This document shows, one piece after another, positions 1 to 9,063 of a stretch of DNA of 64,000 nt. The DNA is from Pseudomonadota bacterium. Its GTDB lineage: Bacteria; Pseudomonadota; Alphaproteobacteria; Acetobacterales; Acetobacteraceae. Position 1 is the stretch's first letter; every line of letters begins with the position of its first letter. Both the position numbers and the translations under genes were made by a program. The stretch is taken from contig JAKBAV010000004.1 in the NCBI GenBank assembly GCA_021826225.1, forward strand, positions 1 to 64,000, read 5' to 3'. The notes beneath the pieces are model-generated. The model saw only the letters and a list, made by a program, of their open reading frames with translations, made no database searches and was not told the DNA's origin.

Positions 1-492
1 GGGCTTTTGCTTCCTCGGTGGCATAATCGTAGAGTGCCTTGCCGCTCATGCCGGTGCCTTGCCATTTTTTGCGTACGGTGTGGAACAGCGCCTTGGCATC
101 CGCCGCGCATTTTTCCATGCCGGCATCGGCGCCGGTGGTAAACGTATCGCCGCCATCGCCTTCGGTTTCGCCCCATACCGGGCCGATATCGATGAAGAAT
201 ATATCGGTCTCGCCCAGCACGATGCCAGGGTCGGATTCGGCGCCGAAGGTTTTAAGCGTGTTCGTGCCGAAGCGCACATAAACATCATGCCAGCCGCGGA
301 TCATATCCTCTCCCGCGAGCAGATCGCGCGCCATCTGCACCGCATCCTCTTCCACCATGCCAGGGTGGCAGTTGGCGGCGATGGCGTGGATGGCGGCGCG
401 GGTTTTCGCGCGCATTTCCAGCATGGTTTCCTGCACGAAAGCCGGGCCTACAGCCTCCAGAACAATCTGTTTCTTGTCCAAAACATCGCTCA
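1..492 (-). CDS. M24 family metallopeptidase (Xaa-Pro aminopeptidase/creatinase-like), 3' truncated by window edge
   Basis: Manual reverse-strand translation: MSDVLDKKQIVLEAVGPAFVQETMLEMRAKTRAAIHAIAANCHPGMVEEDAVQMARDLL...VRFGTNTLKTFG...ETDIFFIDIGPVWGETEGDGGDTFTTG, resembling the M24 'pita-bread' fold; open to window edge. Confidence 0.7.
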
Positions 493-511
493 TATCGTAA
501 TCTCCTTGAGG

Positions 512-853
512 TTAGGTCCTGACGGTCAACGGCACGGCCCTCAGGCGCAGCCCATCGAGCGTTTCATCGAGTTTGATCTGGCAGCCCAGCCGGTGCGTTG
601 TGACACCCGGTGACAGATAGTTGAGCAGCCTTGCTTCATTCTTCTCCGGCGGCGGCAGGAGGTCTAAAAACTCAGGTGCCACGTCCACCCGGCAGGCGCC
701 GCATATGCCGCGGCCCTTGCATACCGTTTGCAGTTTTGCACCCAACCTCTGGCACGCCGCCAGAATGCTTTCGCCGGGCGTGGCGGCAACCGCCACGCCA
801 TCGATGACGAACGTGATGGAATCCAACACGTCCCCGGCGCAAAAATCAGGCAT
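512..853 (-). CDS. 2Fe-2S ferredoxin
   Basis: CKGRGICGACRV...LGCQI cysteine pattern of plant-type 2Fe-2S ferredoxins; internal Met start preferred over the longer ORF. Confidence 0.85.
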   Translation of the reverse strand: MPDFCAGDVLDSITFVIDGVAVAATPGESILAACQRLGAKLQTVCKGRGICGACRVDVAPEFLDLLPPPEKNEARLLNYLSPGVTTHRLGCQIKLDETLDGLRLRAVPLTVRT

Positions 854-2246
854 CCTGTGCCAGTTCCGGGAAGCCACGGCTGGCGATGACGATCTGGTGG
901 TTGCGGAATGCAATCCAGGCGCCGCCCAGGGCGAAATAGATCAGGAAGGCGTAAGGGAAATATAGCACCGGCGCAGACGGCACGGGGTAGAAGCTGCCGA
1001 TGGTGGGGACCAGCAGCAGCACCAGAGACGCCGCGGCCAGTATCCAATGTCCGGGCTTCGCCTGGCCCAGCGATTTCACGTAGAGCGGCGCGGCGAAGGA
1101 GATGAGGGCATAGGCGGTGATGAAGCCAAGTGCCGCCAGCGTCCCGGCATCGTTGAACTCATCGCCCACAACCATGCCGCCGGCCAGCACGAAGGCCGTC
1201 GGCAGGCCGAAGGACAGCGCGCCCATGATGAGCACCGCGATATGCGGGGTCTCGTTGATATAATGCGAATCCGCGGTGAATTTAGGGAACAGACCCTGCT
1301 GGCCCATGATGTAGATCACCCGCGCCCCGGCATTGAGGCAGGACAGGTTGAGGGCGAAGAAGCTCACCATGGCGCCGGCCGAAATCGGGATCGCCAACCA
1401 CGGCATATGCACGAGCCCGGCGATCGTATTCAGCGGTGCGGAGAGCTGATCGAGCGTCGGCGTGGTGCCCTTGGTCGCCATCACCTCCACATAGGTGACG
1501 AAGACGAAGAACACGCCGGCGATGATCAGGCTGACGATCACCGACCAGGGGATCGCCTTCAGCGGATTGCGCGCTTCATCGCCAAACGCTGTCGCGGATT
1601 CGAAACCGACCAGCGAGAACACCGCCACCACGACGCCAAGGCCGAGCGTGCTGATGTTCAGGCTCGGCAGGGCAAACTGCGAGGTGTCCACCGCGAAGCC
1701 ATGGAAGGCGAGCGCGATGACGCAAAGCACGGTGATGAAGGCCATGGAAACCGCCTCCAGCACCAGCATCAGCTTCGCCGAAAGTGCCACATTTTTGTAG
1801 GCGAGCGTGCCGGAGATGGCGATGCAGACGACAAACAGCAGCACAGTAGGGCATTTGATGCCGACCATGCCGAGCAGGGTCTGCGCGAAAATGGTGAAGC
1901 CGGTGAGACCGGCGACAGAAATGCCGAGATAGGACCAGATGAGCGCCCAGCCGCCGAGGCCGCCCACGACATTGCCAAGCCCCTTACAGATATACTGGTA
2001 CATCGAGCCCGACCCGGCGAAGCGCGAGGCGAACTGATTGAGGTTGAACGCCACGAACAGCAGCATCACCGTGCCGAGTGCGTAGGAGAGCCAGCTCCAC
2101 GCACCCGTGGTGCCGTACATCAGCGGCACGATCAGCGCCGCCGTCATGGTCGGCGAGATCAGGGCGATGTTCTGGGCCAGCAATTCCAGCGGGCCGAGGG
2201 CATCTTTTTTCAAGGCCTTCACAGGCATAATCGGCGGAGCGGTCAT
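846..2246 (-). CDS. APC family amino acid/amine permease
   Basis: 466 aa, about 12 hydrophobic segments, APC-like N-terminus (LGPLELLAQNIALISPTMTAALIVPLMYG). Confidence 0.85.
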   Translation of the reverse strand: MTAPPIMPVKALKKDALGPLELLAQNIALISPTMTAALIVPLMYGTTGAWSWLSYALGTVMLLFVAFNLNQFASRFAGSGSMYQYICKGLGNVVGGLGGWALIWSYLGISVAGLTGFTIFAQTLLGMVGIKCPTVLLFVVCIAISGTLAYKNVALSAKLMLVLEAVSMAFITVLCVIALAFHGFAVDTSQFALPSLNISTLGLGVVVAVFSLVGFESATAFGDEARNPLKAIPWSVIVSLIIAGVFFVFVTYVEVMATKGTTPTLDQLSAPLNTIAGLVHMPWLAIPISAGAMVSFFALNLSCLNAGARVIYIMGQQGLFPKFTADSHYINETPHIAVLIMGALSFGLPTAFVLAGGMVVGDEFNDAGTLAALGFITAYALISFAAPLYVKSLGQAKPGHWILAAASLVLLLVPTIGSFYPVPSAPVLYFPYAFLIYFALGGAWIAFRNHQIVIASRGFPELAQDA

Positions 2247-2411
2247 CGCGCGGTCCTTCTCGTCCGTGCCGTTGGTTGCGGCGGGTTGGAGGTGAGATGA
2301 CCGTGTGGGGGCGTGGAAACTCTTCTTATTGGACCGAGATTATGCCAGAACAGGGTTAGCTGGAACCTCCAGTTTTATAATTCACACTGGTCCAGATGGA
2401 GGGCTGACGAA

Positions 2412-3869
2412 ATGCTGCGGCCATGGGATCTGCGTATCACACTCGACCGCGAGGCGGCACAGCCCGCCTATCTGCAAATCGCCCATGCCATCATGGATGG
2501 CATCAAGCGCGGCCGGCTGGCGCCCGGCAGCGCCCTGCCGGGCACGCGCGAGCTGGCCGCGCTCGTGGCGGTGAACCGCAAGACGGTGCAGCAATGCTAT
2601 GAGGAGCTGCTGGCCCAGGGCTGGCTCACCGCGGAGCCGAAACGCGGCACCTTCGTCTCGGCGGCGCTGCCGGTGGTCGAGGAGGTGCAGGCGCCGCCCG
2701 CCCTCGCCCCCGCCGCCGCCGGGTTCAGCCTGCGCCGCGCCGCGCCCAACCTGCCCTACGCCGCCCCGGCACGCGGCGCGCTGGTGTTTGATGACGGCGC
2801 ACCCGATACTAGGCTGATGCCCGCCCCGCTGGTTGCCCGCGCCTGGCGCCGCGCCCTGCTGGAAGCCTCGCACCGCAACCTGCTCGGCTATGGCGACCCG
2901 CGCGGCCTGTTACGCCTGCGCGAGGCCGTGGCCGGCATGCTGAACAGCGATCGCGGCCTGAACGTGACGGCGGAAAACATCTGCATCACGCGCGGCAGCC
3001 AGATGGCCATCTACCTCGCCTCGCGCCTGCTCGTGCACCCCGGCGATCACGCCGCCATCGAGGCGCTGAGCTACCCCCCGGCGCGCGCGGCATTTTCCGC
3101 CGCGGGCGCCGCCATCGTCGCGGTCGGGCTCGATGAACAGGGCCTGTGCATCGACGAGCTGGAAGCCGCGTGCCGGGCCACGAAAATCCGCGCCGTGTAC
3201 GTTACGCCGCATCACCAGTTTCCCACCACCGTCACCCTGCCGCCGGACCGCCGGATAAAGCTTCTGGCGCTCGCGGAGGAGTATAAATTCGTCATCGTCG
3301 AGGATGATTACGACCATGAATTTCATTTCGCGCACCGTCCGGTACTGCCGCTGGCCAGCGCGCAGAACTGGGAGCGGCTGCTCTATATCGGATCGCTCTC
3401 GAAGCTGCTCTCGCCGTCCTTGCGTATCGGCTATCTCGTCGGGGCGGCGGATGTCATCGCGCGCGCCGGGGCGGAGATCATGATGATCGATCGCCAGGGC
3501 GACCCGGCGACAGAGGCCGCCGCCGCCGGGCTGATGCGCGATGGCGTGCTGAAAAGCCATACCCGCAAGGTGCTGCGGCATTACGAGGCACGCCGCACCT
3601 GCCTGGCCGAAGCCTTGCGGACCGGGCTTGGCGCAAGCGCCAGCTTTGCCGTGCCGCAAGGCGGGCTGGCGCTGTGGGTGAATTTCGCGCCCGGCACCCG
3701 GCTTGCGCCGGCCGCGCTGGCCGCCCGGAAAATCGGCGTCACCCCGGGCCTGGCTTTCGCCACAAACGGGCACCGCACCAACGGCGCCCGGCTCGGCTTC
3801 GGCAGCATGAACGAGGCGGAGCTGCGCGAGGCCGTATCCCGCCTGGCGGCGGCGCTGGCGGCCGGCTGA
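2412..3869 (+). CDS. MocR/GabR-type PLP-dependent transcriptional regulator (GntR HTH + aminotransferase domain)
   Basis: N-terminal GntR wHTH (AYLQIAHAIMDGIKRGRLAPGSALPGTRELAALVAVNRKTVQQCYEELLAQGWL) plus fold-type I aminotransferase domain with lysine region (YIGSLSKLLSPSLRIGYLV). Confidence 0.9.
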   Translation: MLRPWDLRITLDREAAQPAYLQIAHAIMDGIKRGRLAPGSALPGTRELAALVAVNRKTVQQCYEELLAQGWLTAEPKRGTFVSAALPVVEEVQAPPALAPAAAGFSLRRAAPNLPYAAPARGALVFDDGAPDTRLMPAPLVARAWRRALLEASHRNLLGYGDPRGLLRLREAVAGMLNSDRGLNVTAENICITRGSQMAIYLASRLLVHPGDHAAIEALSYPPARAAFSAAGAAIVAVGLDEQGLCIDELEAACRATKIRAVYVTPHHQFPTTVTLPPDRRIKLLALAEEYKFVIVEDDYDHEFHFAHRPVLPLASAQNWERLLYIGSLSKLLSPSLRIGYLVGAADVIARAGAEIMMIDRQGDPATEAAAAGLMRDGVLKSHTRKVLRHYEARRTCLAEALRTGLGASASFAVPQGGLALWVNFAPGTRLAPAALAARKIGVTPGLAFATNGHRTNGARLGFGSMNEAELREAVSRLAAALAAG

Positions 3870-3872
3870 AGC

Positions 3873-4175
3873 TTACCGGCGGCCCCAGCCCCAGCGGCGG
3901 CCACCGCCCCCCCAGCGCCCGCCGGTAAACACGCGCAGGACAACCAGCAGCACAATGGCCCCGGCGGTCGCGCTGAGCACGAGGCTGACAATCCCCACCC
4001 CGAGGTGAATATGCAGCCGCGGCAGCATCCAGTCGCCGATTAACGCGCCGAGCACACCGACGATCAGATCGCCAACCAGGCCAAATCCGCCGCCATCGAC
4101 GATCTTGCCGGCGAGAAACCCGGCAACGATGCCGACCAGTATGATAACAAGCAGACTCTCATTGGATAAATACAT
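3873..4175 (-). CDS. GlsB/YeaQ/YmgE-family (transglycosylase-associated) membrane protein
   Basis: LLVIILVGIVAGFLAGKIVDGGGFGLVGDLIVGVLGALIGDWML pattern. Confidence 0.85.
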   Translation of the reverse strand: MYLSNESLLVIILVGIVAGFLAGKIVDGGGFGLVGDLIVGVLGALIGDWMLPRLHIHLGVGIVSLVLSATAGAIVLLVVLRVFTGGRWGGGGRRWGWGRR

Positions 4176-4226
4176 AACATTCTTTCAGCCCGGACGGGCA
4201 GCTTAACTGGGTGGGCGCGGGCGGGC

Positions 4227-5102
4227 TCAGAATTTATAGATCGCCGACAACGAGACCACACCCTCATACGGGCTGGCGGTGATCGGGCTGTCGGCGGCGC
4301 TGCCGAGCAGCCGGTCGAAGGCGGCGCTCACATTGAGGATGGCGTGCGGCGTTACGAAATAATCCGCATCGAGCCCGAGCCCGGCGGATTTGAAGCCGCC
4401 CTTGGCCTTGTAATAGTGGTAACGCGAGCTGGCCGCCTGATTATGGCTGACGCCGAAATAGGTGTTCATGTACCGCGTATCCGCCAGGGTGACGGTGGGG
4501 CCCAGAAACCAGGCGAATTTCGCCGAGCTGCCGGGCATCGGCAGATACGCCCCGATATCGCCGACATAGCCGAACGAGGCACCGAACTGCTTGCGGATAT
4601 CCACCCGGATGGTGAGGGGAAAGCTCTCGGTCAGCACCGTGGTCGCGAAGAATTTGAGCTCCGGTGCCGGGTGGATGGTGCCGAGCCCGTTCAGCGCCGC
4701 GCCATCGACATGCGGCGAGCGGCCCATATCGAAGGTGATGGCGGCGCCGACGCTGATATGGCGGAAGCTGAACAGATTGGCGCCGATCCCTTCGCCACTG
4801 GAGATAAACGCGATGTCCTTGTAACGCACATCGATGGCCGGGCCGCCTTGCACCTTATAAACGCCGAGCCCGTCCGCCGCCGGGCCGAACTGCGTGCCGA
4901 GGCCAAGCTCGACCTGCCAGGTGGGAATTTTGGGCTCGAACAGGCGCTGGAGCTGGATGCCGGAGGAGTATTGCCATTCCGCGAGGGGCGAGGGCGTCTG
5001 CGCCATGGCGGGGCGGATCATCGTCATCATGAGGAGCGCCGCGCCGAGGAAAAACCAGCCGCGTCCGGCGCGGTTCCGCAAGGTGATAAAATGCCTGCCC
5101 AT
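4227..5102 (-). CDS. MipA/OmpV family outer membrane protein
   Basis: Signal peptide, beta-strand alternation, terminal aromatic (SAIYKF); start chosen at MGRHFITLRN. Confidence 0.75.
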   Translation of the reverse strand: MGRHFITLRNRAGRGWFFLGAALLMMTMIRPAMAQTPSPLAEWQYSSGIQLQRLFEPKIPTWQVELGLGTQFGPAADGLGVYKVQGGPAIDVRYKDIAFISSGEGIGANLFSFRHISVGAAITFDMGRSPHVDGAALNGLGTIHPAPELKFFATTVLTESFPLTIRVDIRKQFGASFGYVGDIGAYLPMPGSSAKFAWFLGPTVTLADTRYMNTYFGVSHNQAASSRYHYYKAKGGFKSAGLGLDADYFVTPHAILNVSAAFDRLLGSAADSPITASPYEGVVSLSAIYKF

Positions 5103-5226
5103 AAGTCTCCGCCTTGTAATTTCTATGCAACAGAAATGGGCCCGGATCGCATCAGCACAATAACGGAAACGCTGAAATTTTTGTTGCGGATTTGTCACAC
5201 AGGCGGGGCGCCCGCGCCTGCGTGAC

Positions 5227-6171
5227 CTAAACCTCGGTAAGCCGGTTCTGCGCCTGGCTGATGAAGCTGCCCGGCGGCACGCTTTGCGTGAGCCAGACAT
5301 TGCCGCCAATGGTCGAGCCCCGCCCCACGGTGATGCGCCCCAGCACGGTGGCGCCGGCATAGATCACGACATGATCCTCGATGATCGGATGGCGCGGCTC
5401 GCCCTTGATGAGCACGCCGTTTTCATCCTCGGTGAAGCGCTTCGCCCCCAGCGTGACATGCTGATAGAGCCGCACGTTCTCGCCTATGATGGCGGTTTGG
5501 CCAATGACGACGCCAGTCCCGTGATCGATGAAGAAGCGCGGGCCGATCTGCGCCTGGGGGTGGATGTCGATGCCGGTTTCCGCCTGGCTGATGCTGGCGA
5601 GCAGCCGGGCGACCAGCGGCGCGCCGAGCCCGTGCAGCACATGGGCGAGCCGGTGATGAATGATGGCGCGCATGCCGGGATAGGCGATCAGCACCTCGGC
5701 GATCGAGCTGGCGGCGGGGTCGCCCTGATAGGCGGCGGTGAGGTCATCGGCGAGCAGGCCGCGCAATTCCGGCAGCTGGGCGGCGAAACCTCGCACGATG
5801 ATGGCCGCATGTGCCGCGGCCGGCAGGTCGTTCTGGCCGGGCGGCAGGAAAAGCAGGTCGCGGCGGACCTGCTCGGCCAGCGCCGTGAGCACCTGCGCCA
5901 GCGTATGGCCGACGAAATAGTCGATGGTCTCGTCGGTGAGGTCGGGGCAGCCGTAATGGCTGGGGAACAGAGCGGCCATAAGCCCGTCGCGGATTTTCTC
6001 CAGCGCGGCGCGGGAAGGCAGCTCGCGCAGCAGGCCGCGATGGCGGATTTTATGCGTGACCTCGCGCGAGAGCCGCAGCCCGGCGACCACATCGGCCAGT
6101 TCCGCCTGCGTGCTGAGCCCCGCCGGACCCGGGCCGGGCTTTTGCCTGTTGCCGCCTGTGATGCTGCCCAT
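5227..6171 (-). CDS. cysE: Serine O-acetyltransferase (EpsC/CysE type)
   Basis: Hexapeptide repeat region IHPQAQIGPRFFIDHGTGVVIGQTAIIGENVRLYQHVTLGAKRF...RHPIIEDHVVIYAGATVLGRITVG. Confidence 0.9.
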   Translation of the reverse strand: MGSITGGNRQKPGPGPAGLSTQAELADVVAGLRLSREVTHKIRHRGLLRELPSRAALEKIRDGLMAALFPSHYGCPDLTDETIDYFVGHTLAQVLTALAEQVRRDLLFLPPGQNDLPAAAHAAIIVRGFAAQLPELRGLLADDLTAAYQGDPAASSIAEVLIAYPGMRAIIHHRLAHVLHGLGAPLVARLLASISQAETGIDIHPQAQIGPRFFIDHGTGVVIGQTAIIGENVRLYQHVTLGAKRFTEDENGVLIKGEPRHPIIEDHVVIYAGATVLGRITVGRGSTIGGNVWLTQSVPPGSFISQAQNRLTEV

Positions 6172-6345
6172 GATACTGTCGCGCCTTGCGTGCTGTGGTG
6201 CCGTGAAGCTTTAGCCGGAAAGCTAGGCATGGCGGCATGCAATGTAAATGCGGGCGCGGGCAGCCCCGGGCACGGGTGCCAGGCAGGCGGGCGCGCGGGC
6301 ATGGAAAGAACCCGCGCGCGTATACGTCTGAATGGGGTATTATTC

Positions 6346-6364
6346 TATAAATTGTACTTTAACA
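6346..6364 (+). promoter_or_regulatory. Candidate LysR-type operator upstream of cysI
   Basis: TATAAATTGTACTTTAACA; near-match to TATAATTGTACTTTTAACA (minus strand, 40874-40892) in the LysR/TDT intergenic region. Confidence 0.4.
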
Positions 6365-6501
6365 GGATAAACATCCCGATTTAAGCCGTAAACCTATCCA
6401 TTAAAAAAAACAATCCTATAATGCGTTTCCCGGCCTGGACGCGGCCGGAAATTGCTTTATCTGGCGTCCGGGTTTTGAGTGTAGGAAAGCGGCGGGTAAA
6501 A

Positions 6502-8493
6502 ATGTCCTTGCATGTGATTACGGCCAACCGGCTGCGTGACGGCGTTTCCGTCTGGTTCGCCGGGGCGAATAACTGGGCCGAGCGGGTCGGTGAGGCTGCT
6601 TCCTATGAGGATGACGCGCTGGAGGCAGCCCTCCAGGACGCGCAGCCGGCGGATGCGGCGCAGCATGTGGTGGATGTGCGGGCGGTGCCCGCCGCGCGCG
6701 GCGTGAATGGGCTGTACCCCACGGAATACCGCGAGAAAATCCGCGCCGAGGGGCCGAGCGTGCGGGCGGATCTGCCCGCCGGGATCTGGCGCGATGGCGC
6801 GGCATTGCCGCCCCTGCCCGTATCGGGCGATCGCTCCCCTCATGCCGGGATCTACCGCTACGATGATTACGACCGCGATTTTCTGCGCCAGCGCGCAAGG
6901 GAATTCGGCGACAAGGTGGCGCGGCGCCAGGCGGGCGAGCTTTCCGAGGAGGAATTCCTGCCGCTGCGGCTGATGAACGGGCTGTATCTGCAATTGCACG
7001 CCTATATGCTGCGCATCGCCATTCCTTACGGCGTGCTGAGCGCCACGCAGATGCGCCAACTCGCCTATGTGGCGCGGCATTACGACCGCGGCTACGGGCA
7101 TTTCACGACGCGCCAGAACATCCAGTTCAACTGGCTGCGGCTGGAGGATGCCCCGGCCGTGCTGGCGGCGCTGGCGGAAGCCGATCTGCATGGCATCCAG
7201 ACCAGCGGCAACTGCATCCGCAACGTAACCACCGATGAATATGCCGGCGCCGCGGCGGATGAGGTGGTGGACCCGCGCCTCTATGCCGAAATTCTGCGGC
7301 AATGGTCCACGGATCACCCTGAATTCACCTATCTGCCGCGCAAGTTCAAAATCGCCATCACCGGCGCGCCGCATGACCGCGCCGCCGTGCGGGTGCATGA
7401 TATCGGCATCGAGGTGCATCGCAACGCGGCGGGCGCGCCGGTATTCCGCGTGTTCGCCGGTGGCGGGCTGGGGCGCACGCCCTATGTCGCGATCAAGCTG
7501 CGCGACGAGGTGCCGCTGCGGGAATTGCTGCGGTATAATGAGGCGATCCTGCGCGTGTATAACGCGCTCGGCCGGCGCGACAATAAATTCAAGGCCCGCA
7601 TCAAAATCCTCATCCGCGAGATGAAGCCGGAAGCCTTCATCCAGATGGTGGAGGATGAATATGCCGCCCTGCCACCGGATTACTGCGTGGTGACGCAGGA
7701 GATCGTGGATGCCGTCGCGGCGCGCTTCCCGCTGCCCGCCTTCACCCGGGAGGATACCGGCGGGCTCGCCCGTGCCATGGCGGAAGATGCCGCGTTGCGC
7801 GCCTGGGTGAAGCAGAACACCCATGCGCATCGCGCGCCGGGTTATGTATCCGTGGCGATTTCGCTGAAGCCCGTGGGCGGCATTCCGGGTGATGCCAGCG
7901 CCGATGAGATGGAGACCGCCGCCGCGCTGGCCGATAAATACTCATCCGGCGAGCTGCGCGTGAGCCATGTGCAGAATCTGGTGCTGCCGCATGTCGCCAA
8001 GGACGACGTGCCGGCGCTGTTCGCCGCCCTGGTGCAGGCCGGGCTCGCCACCGCCAATGTTGGGCTGGTGACCGATATCATCGCCTGCCCGGGCATGGAT
8101 TACTGCGCCCTGGCGACGGCGCGCTCCATTCCCGTATCGCAACGCATCGCCGAGCGCCTGGCGCCGCGCGAGCATGAGATCGGTACGCTGCACATCAATA
8201 TTTCCGGCTGCATCAATGCCTGCGGGCATCACCATGTCGGCCATATCGGGCTGCTCGGCGTCGATAAAAATGGTGAGGAAGTCTACCAGATCACGCTCGG
8301 CGGCGCGGCCGACGAGAAGGCCGCGATCGGCGGGATCATCGGGCCGGCGGTGCCGACCGCGAAAGTGCCGGACGCCATCGCGGCGATCGTCGATGCGTAT
8401 CTCGGCATCCGCCAGGAGGGCGAGCGGTTCATCGACACCTACCGCCGCCTGGGCAACAAGCCGTTCAAGGAGGCTGTCTATGCCACTCATTGA
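6502..8493 (+). CDS. cysI: DUF2849-nitrite/sulfite reductase (hemoprotein) fusion
   Basis: N-terminal about 85 aa look like DUF2849 (VITANRLRDGVSVWFAG...YREKIRAEGPSVRADL); remainder is siroheme/4Fe-4S reductase (TTRQNIQFNWLRL, TSGNCIRNVTTDEYAG, NISGCINACGHHHVGHIGLLG). Confidence 0.92.
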   Translation: MSLHVITANRLRDGVSVWFAGANNWAERVGEAASYEDDALEAALQDAQPADAAQHVVDVRAVPAARGVNGLYPTEYREKIRAEGPSVRADLPAGIWRDGAALPPLPVSGDRSPHAGIYRYDDYDRDFLRQRAREFGDKVARRQAGELSEEEFLPLRLMNGLYLQLHAYMLRIAIPYGVLSATQMRQLAYVARHYDRGYGHFTTRQNIQFNWLRLEDAPAVLAALAEADLHGIQTSGNCIRNVTTDEYAGAAADEVVDPRLYAEILRQWSTDHPEFTYLPRKFKIAITGAPHDRAAVRVHDIGIEVHRNAAGAPVFRVFAGGGLGRTPYVAIKLRDEVPLRELLRYNEAILRVYNALGRRDNKFKARIKILIREMKPEAFIQMVEDEYAALPPDYCVVTQEIVDAVAARFPLPAFTREDTGGLARAMAEDAALRAWVKQNTHAHRAPGYVSVAISLKPVGGIPGDASADEMETAAALADKYSSGELRVSHVQNLVLPHVAKDDVPALFAALVQAGLATANVGLVTDIIACPGMDYCALATARSIPVSQRIAERLAPREHEIGTLHINISGCINACGHHHVGHIGLLGVDKNGEEVYQITLGGAADEKAAIGGIIGPAVPTAKVPDAIAAIVDAYLGIRQEGERFIDTYRRLGNKPFKEAVYATH

Positions 8494-8857
8494 TATCCAT
8501 GCCGCGCCCCTGGCGGAGAGCGATGCGGTTACCCTGCAATTGCCGCCGGATGCGCGGCTCGAGGACATCGCCGCGCGCCTGCCGGCGGCCGGGCGGATCG
8601 AGATCGAGTTTCCGAAATTCCGTGACGGCCGGGGCTTCACCCTGGCCCGCGCCCTGCGCGAACGCTACGGTTTCCAGGGCGATCTGCGCGCCACCGGGCA
8701 TTTCCTGCCCGACCAGTTCGGCGCGCTGAAGGCCTGCGGCTTCACCTCGTTCGTCACCCCGCCCGAGCATGTCCCGGCGCAGTTCGCCGCCGCCACCGGG
8801 CCGCGTCAGCCTGGGCAGCTGCTGCGGCGCATGGTCGACCGCGCACGCGAGGGTTGA
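8480..8857 (+). CDS. DUF934 family protein (sulfur assimilation-associated)
   Basis: Overlaps the cysI 3' end; FRDGRGFTLARALRERYGFQGDLRATGHFLPDQFGALKACGF is typical of DUF934. Confidence 0.88.
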   Translation: MPLIDIHAAPLAESDAVTLQLPPDARLEDIAARLPAAGRIEIEFPKFRDGRGFTLARALRERYGFQGDLRATGHFLPDQFGALKACGFTSFVTPPEHVPAQFAAATGPRQPGQLLRRMVDRAREG

Positions 8858-9063
8858 AAATCCGCACAGCATGCCACTTCACGCAAAACGCCCGGGCGGG
8901 CGGTAAAATCCTGCCCTCAAAGCATTCAGGTTTCGAGACAAGTGCTCCTTTGAGTAAACTCTCGTTTCTTTAAGTAAACTCTCCGTTAGGCGTTCCTTGC
9001 GGTGTTGCGGTTCATTGCCTTGCTGGTTACACTTTCACTGTCAATAGAGCTGGGAGTTTGGGA

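Noticed and set aside
1047-2300. 417-aa plus-strand ORF
   Set aside because: Antisense to the APC permease; His/Arg/Glu-rich composition typical of GC-rich shadow ORFs
6457-7830. 457-aa minus-strand ORF
   Set aside because: Antisense to cysI; no recognisable domain
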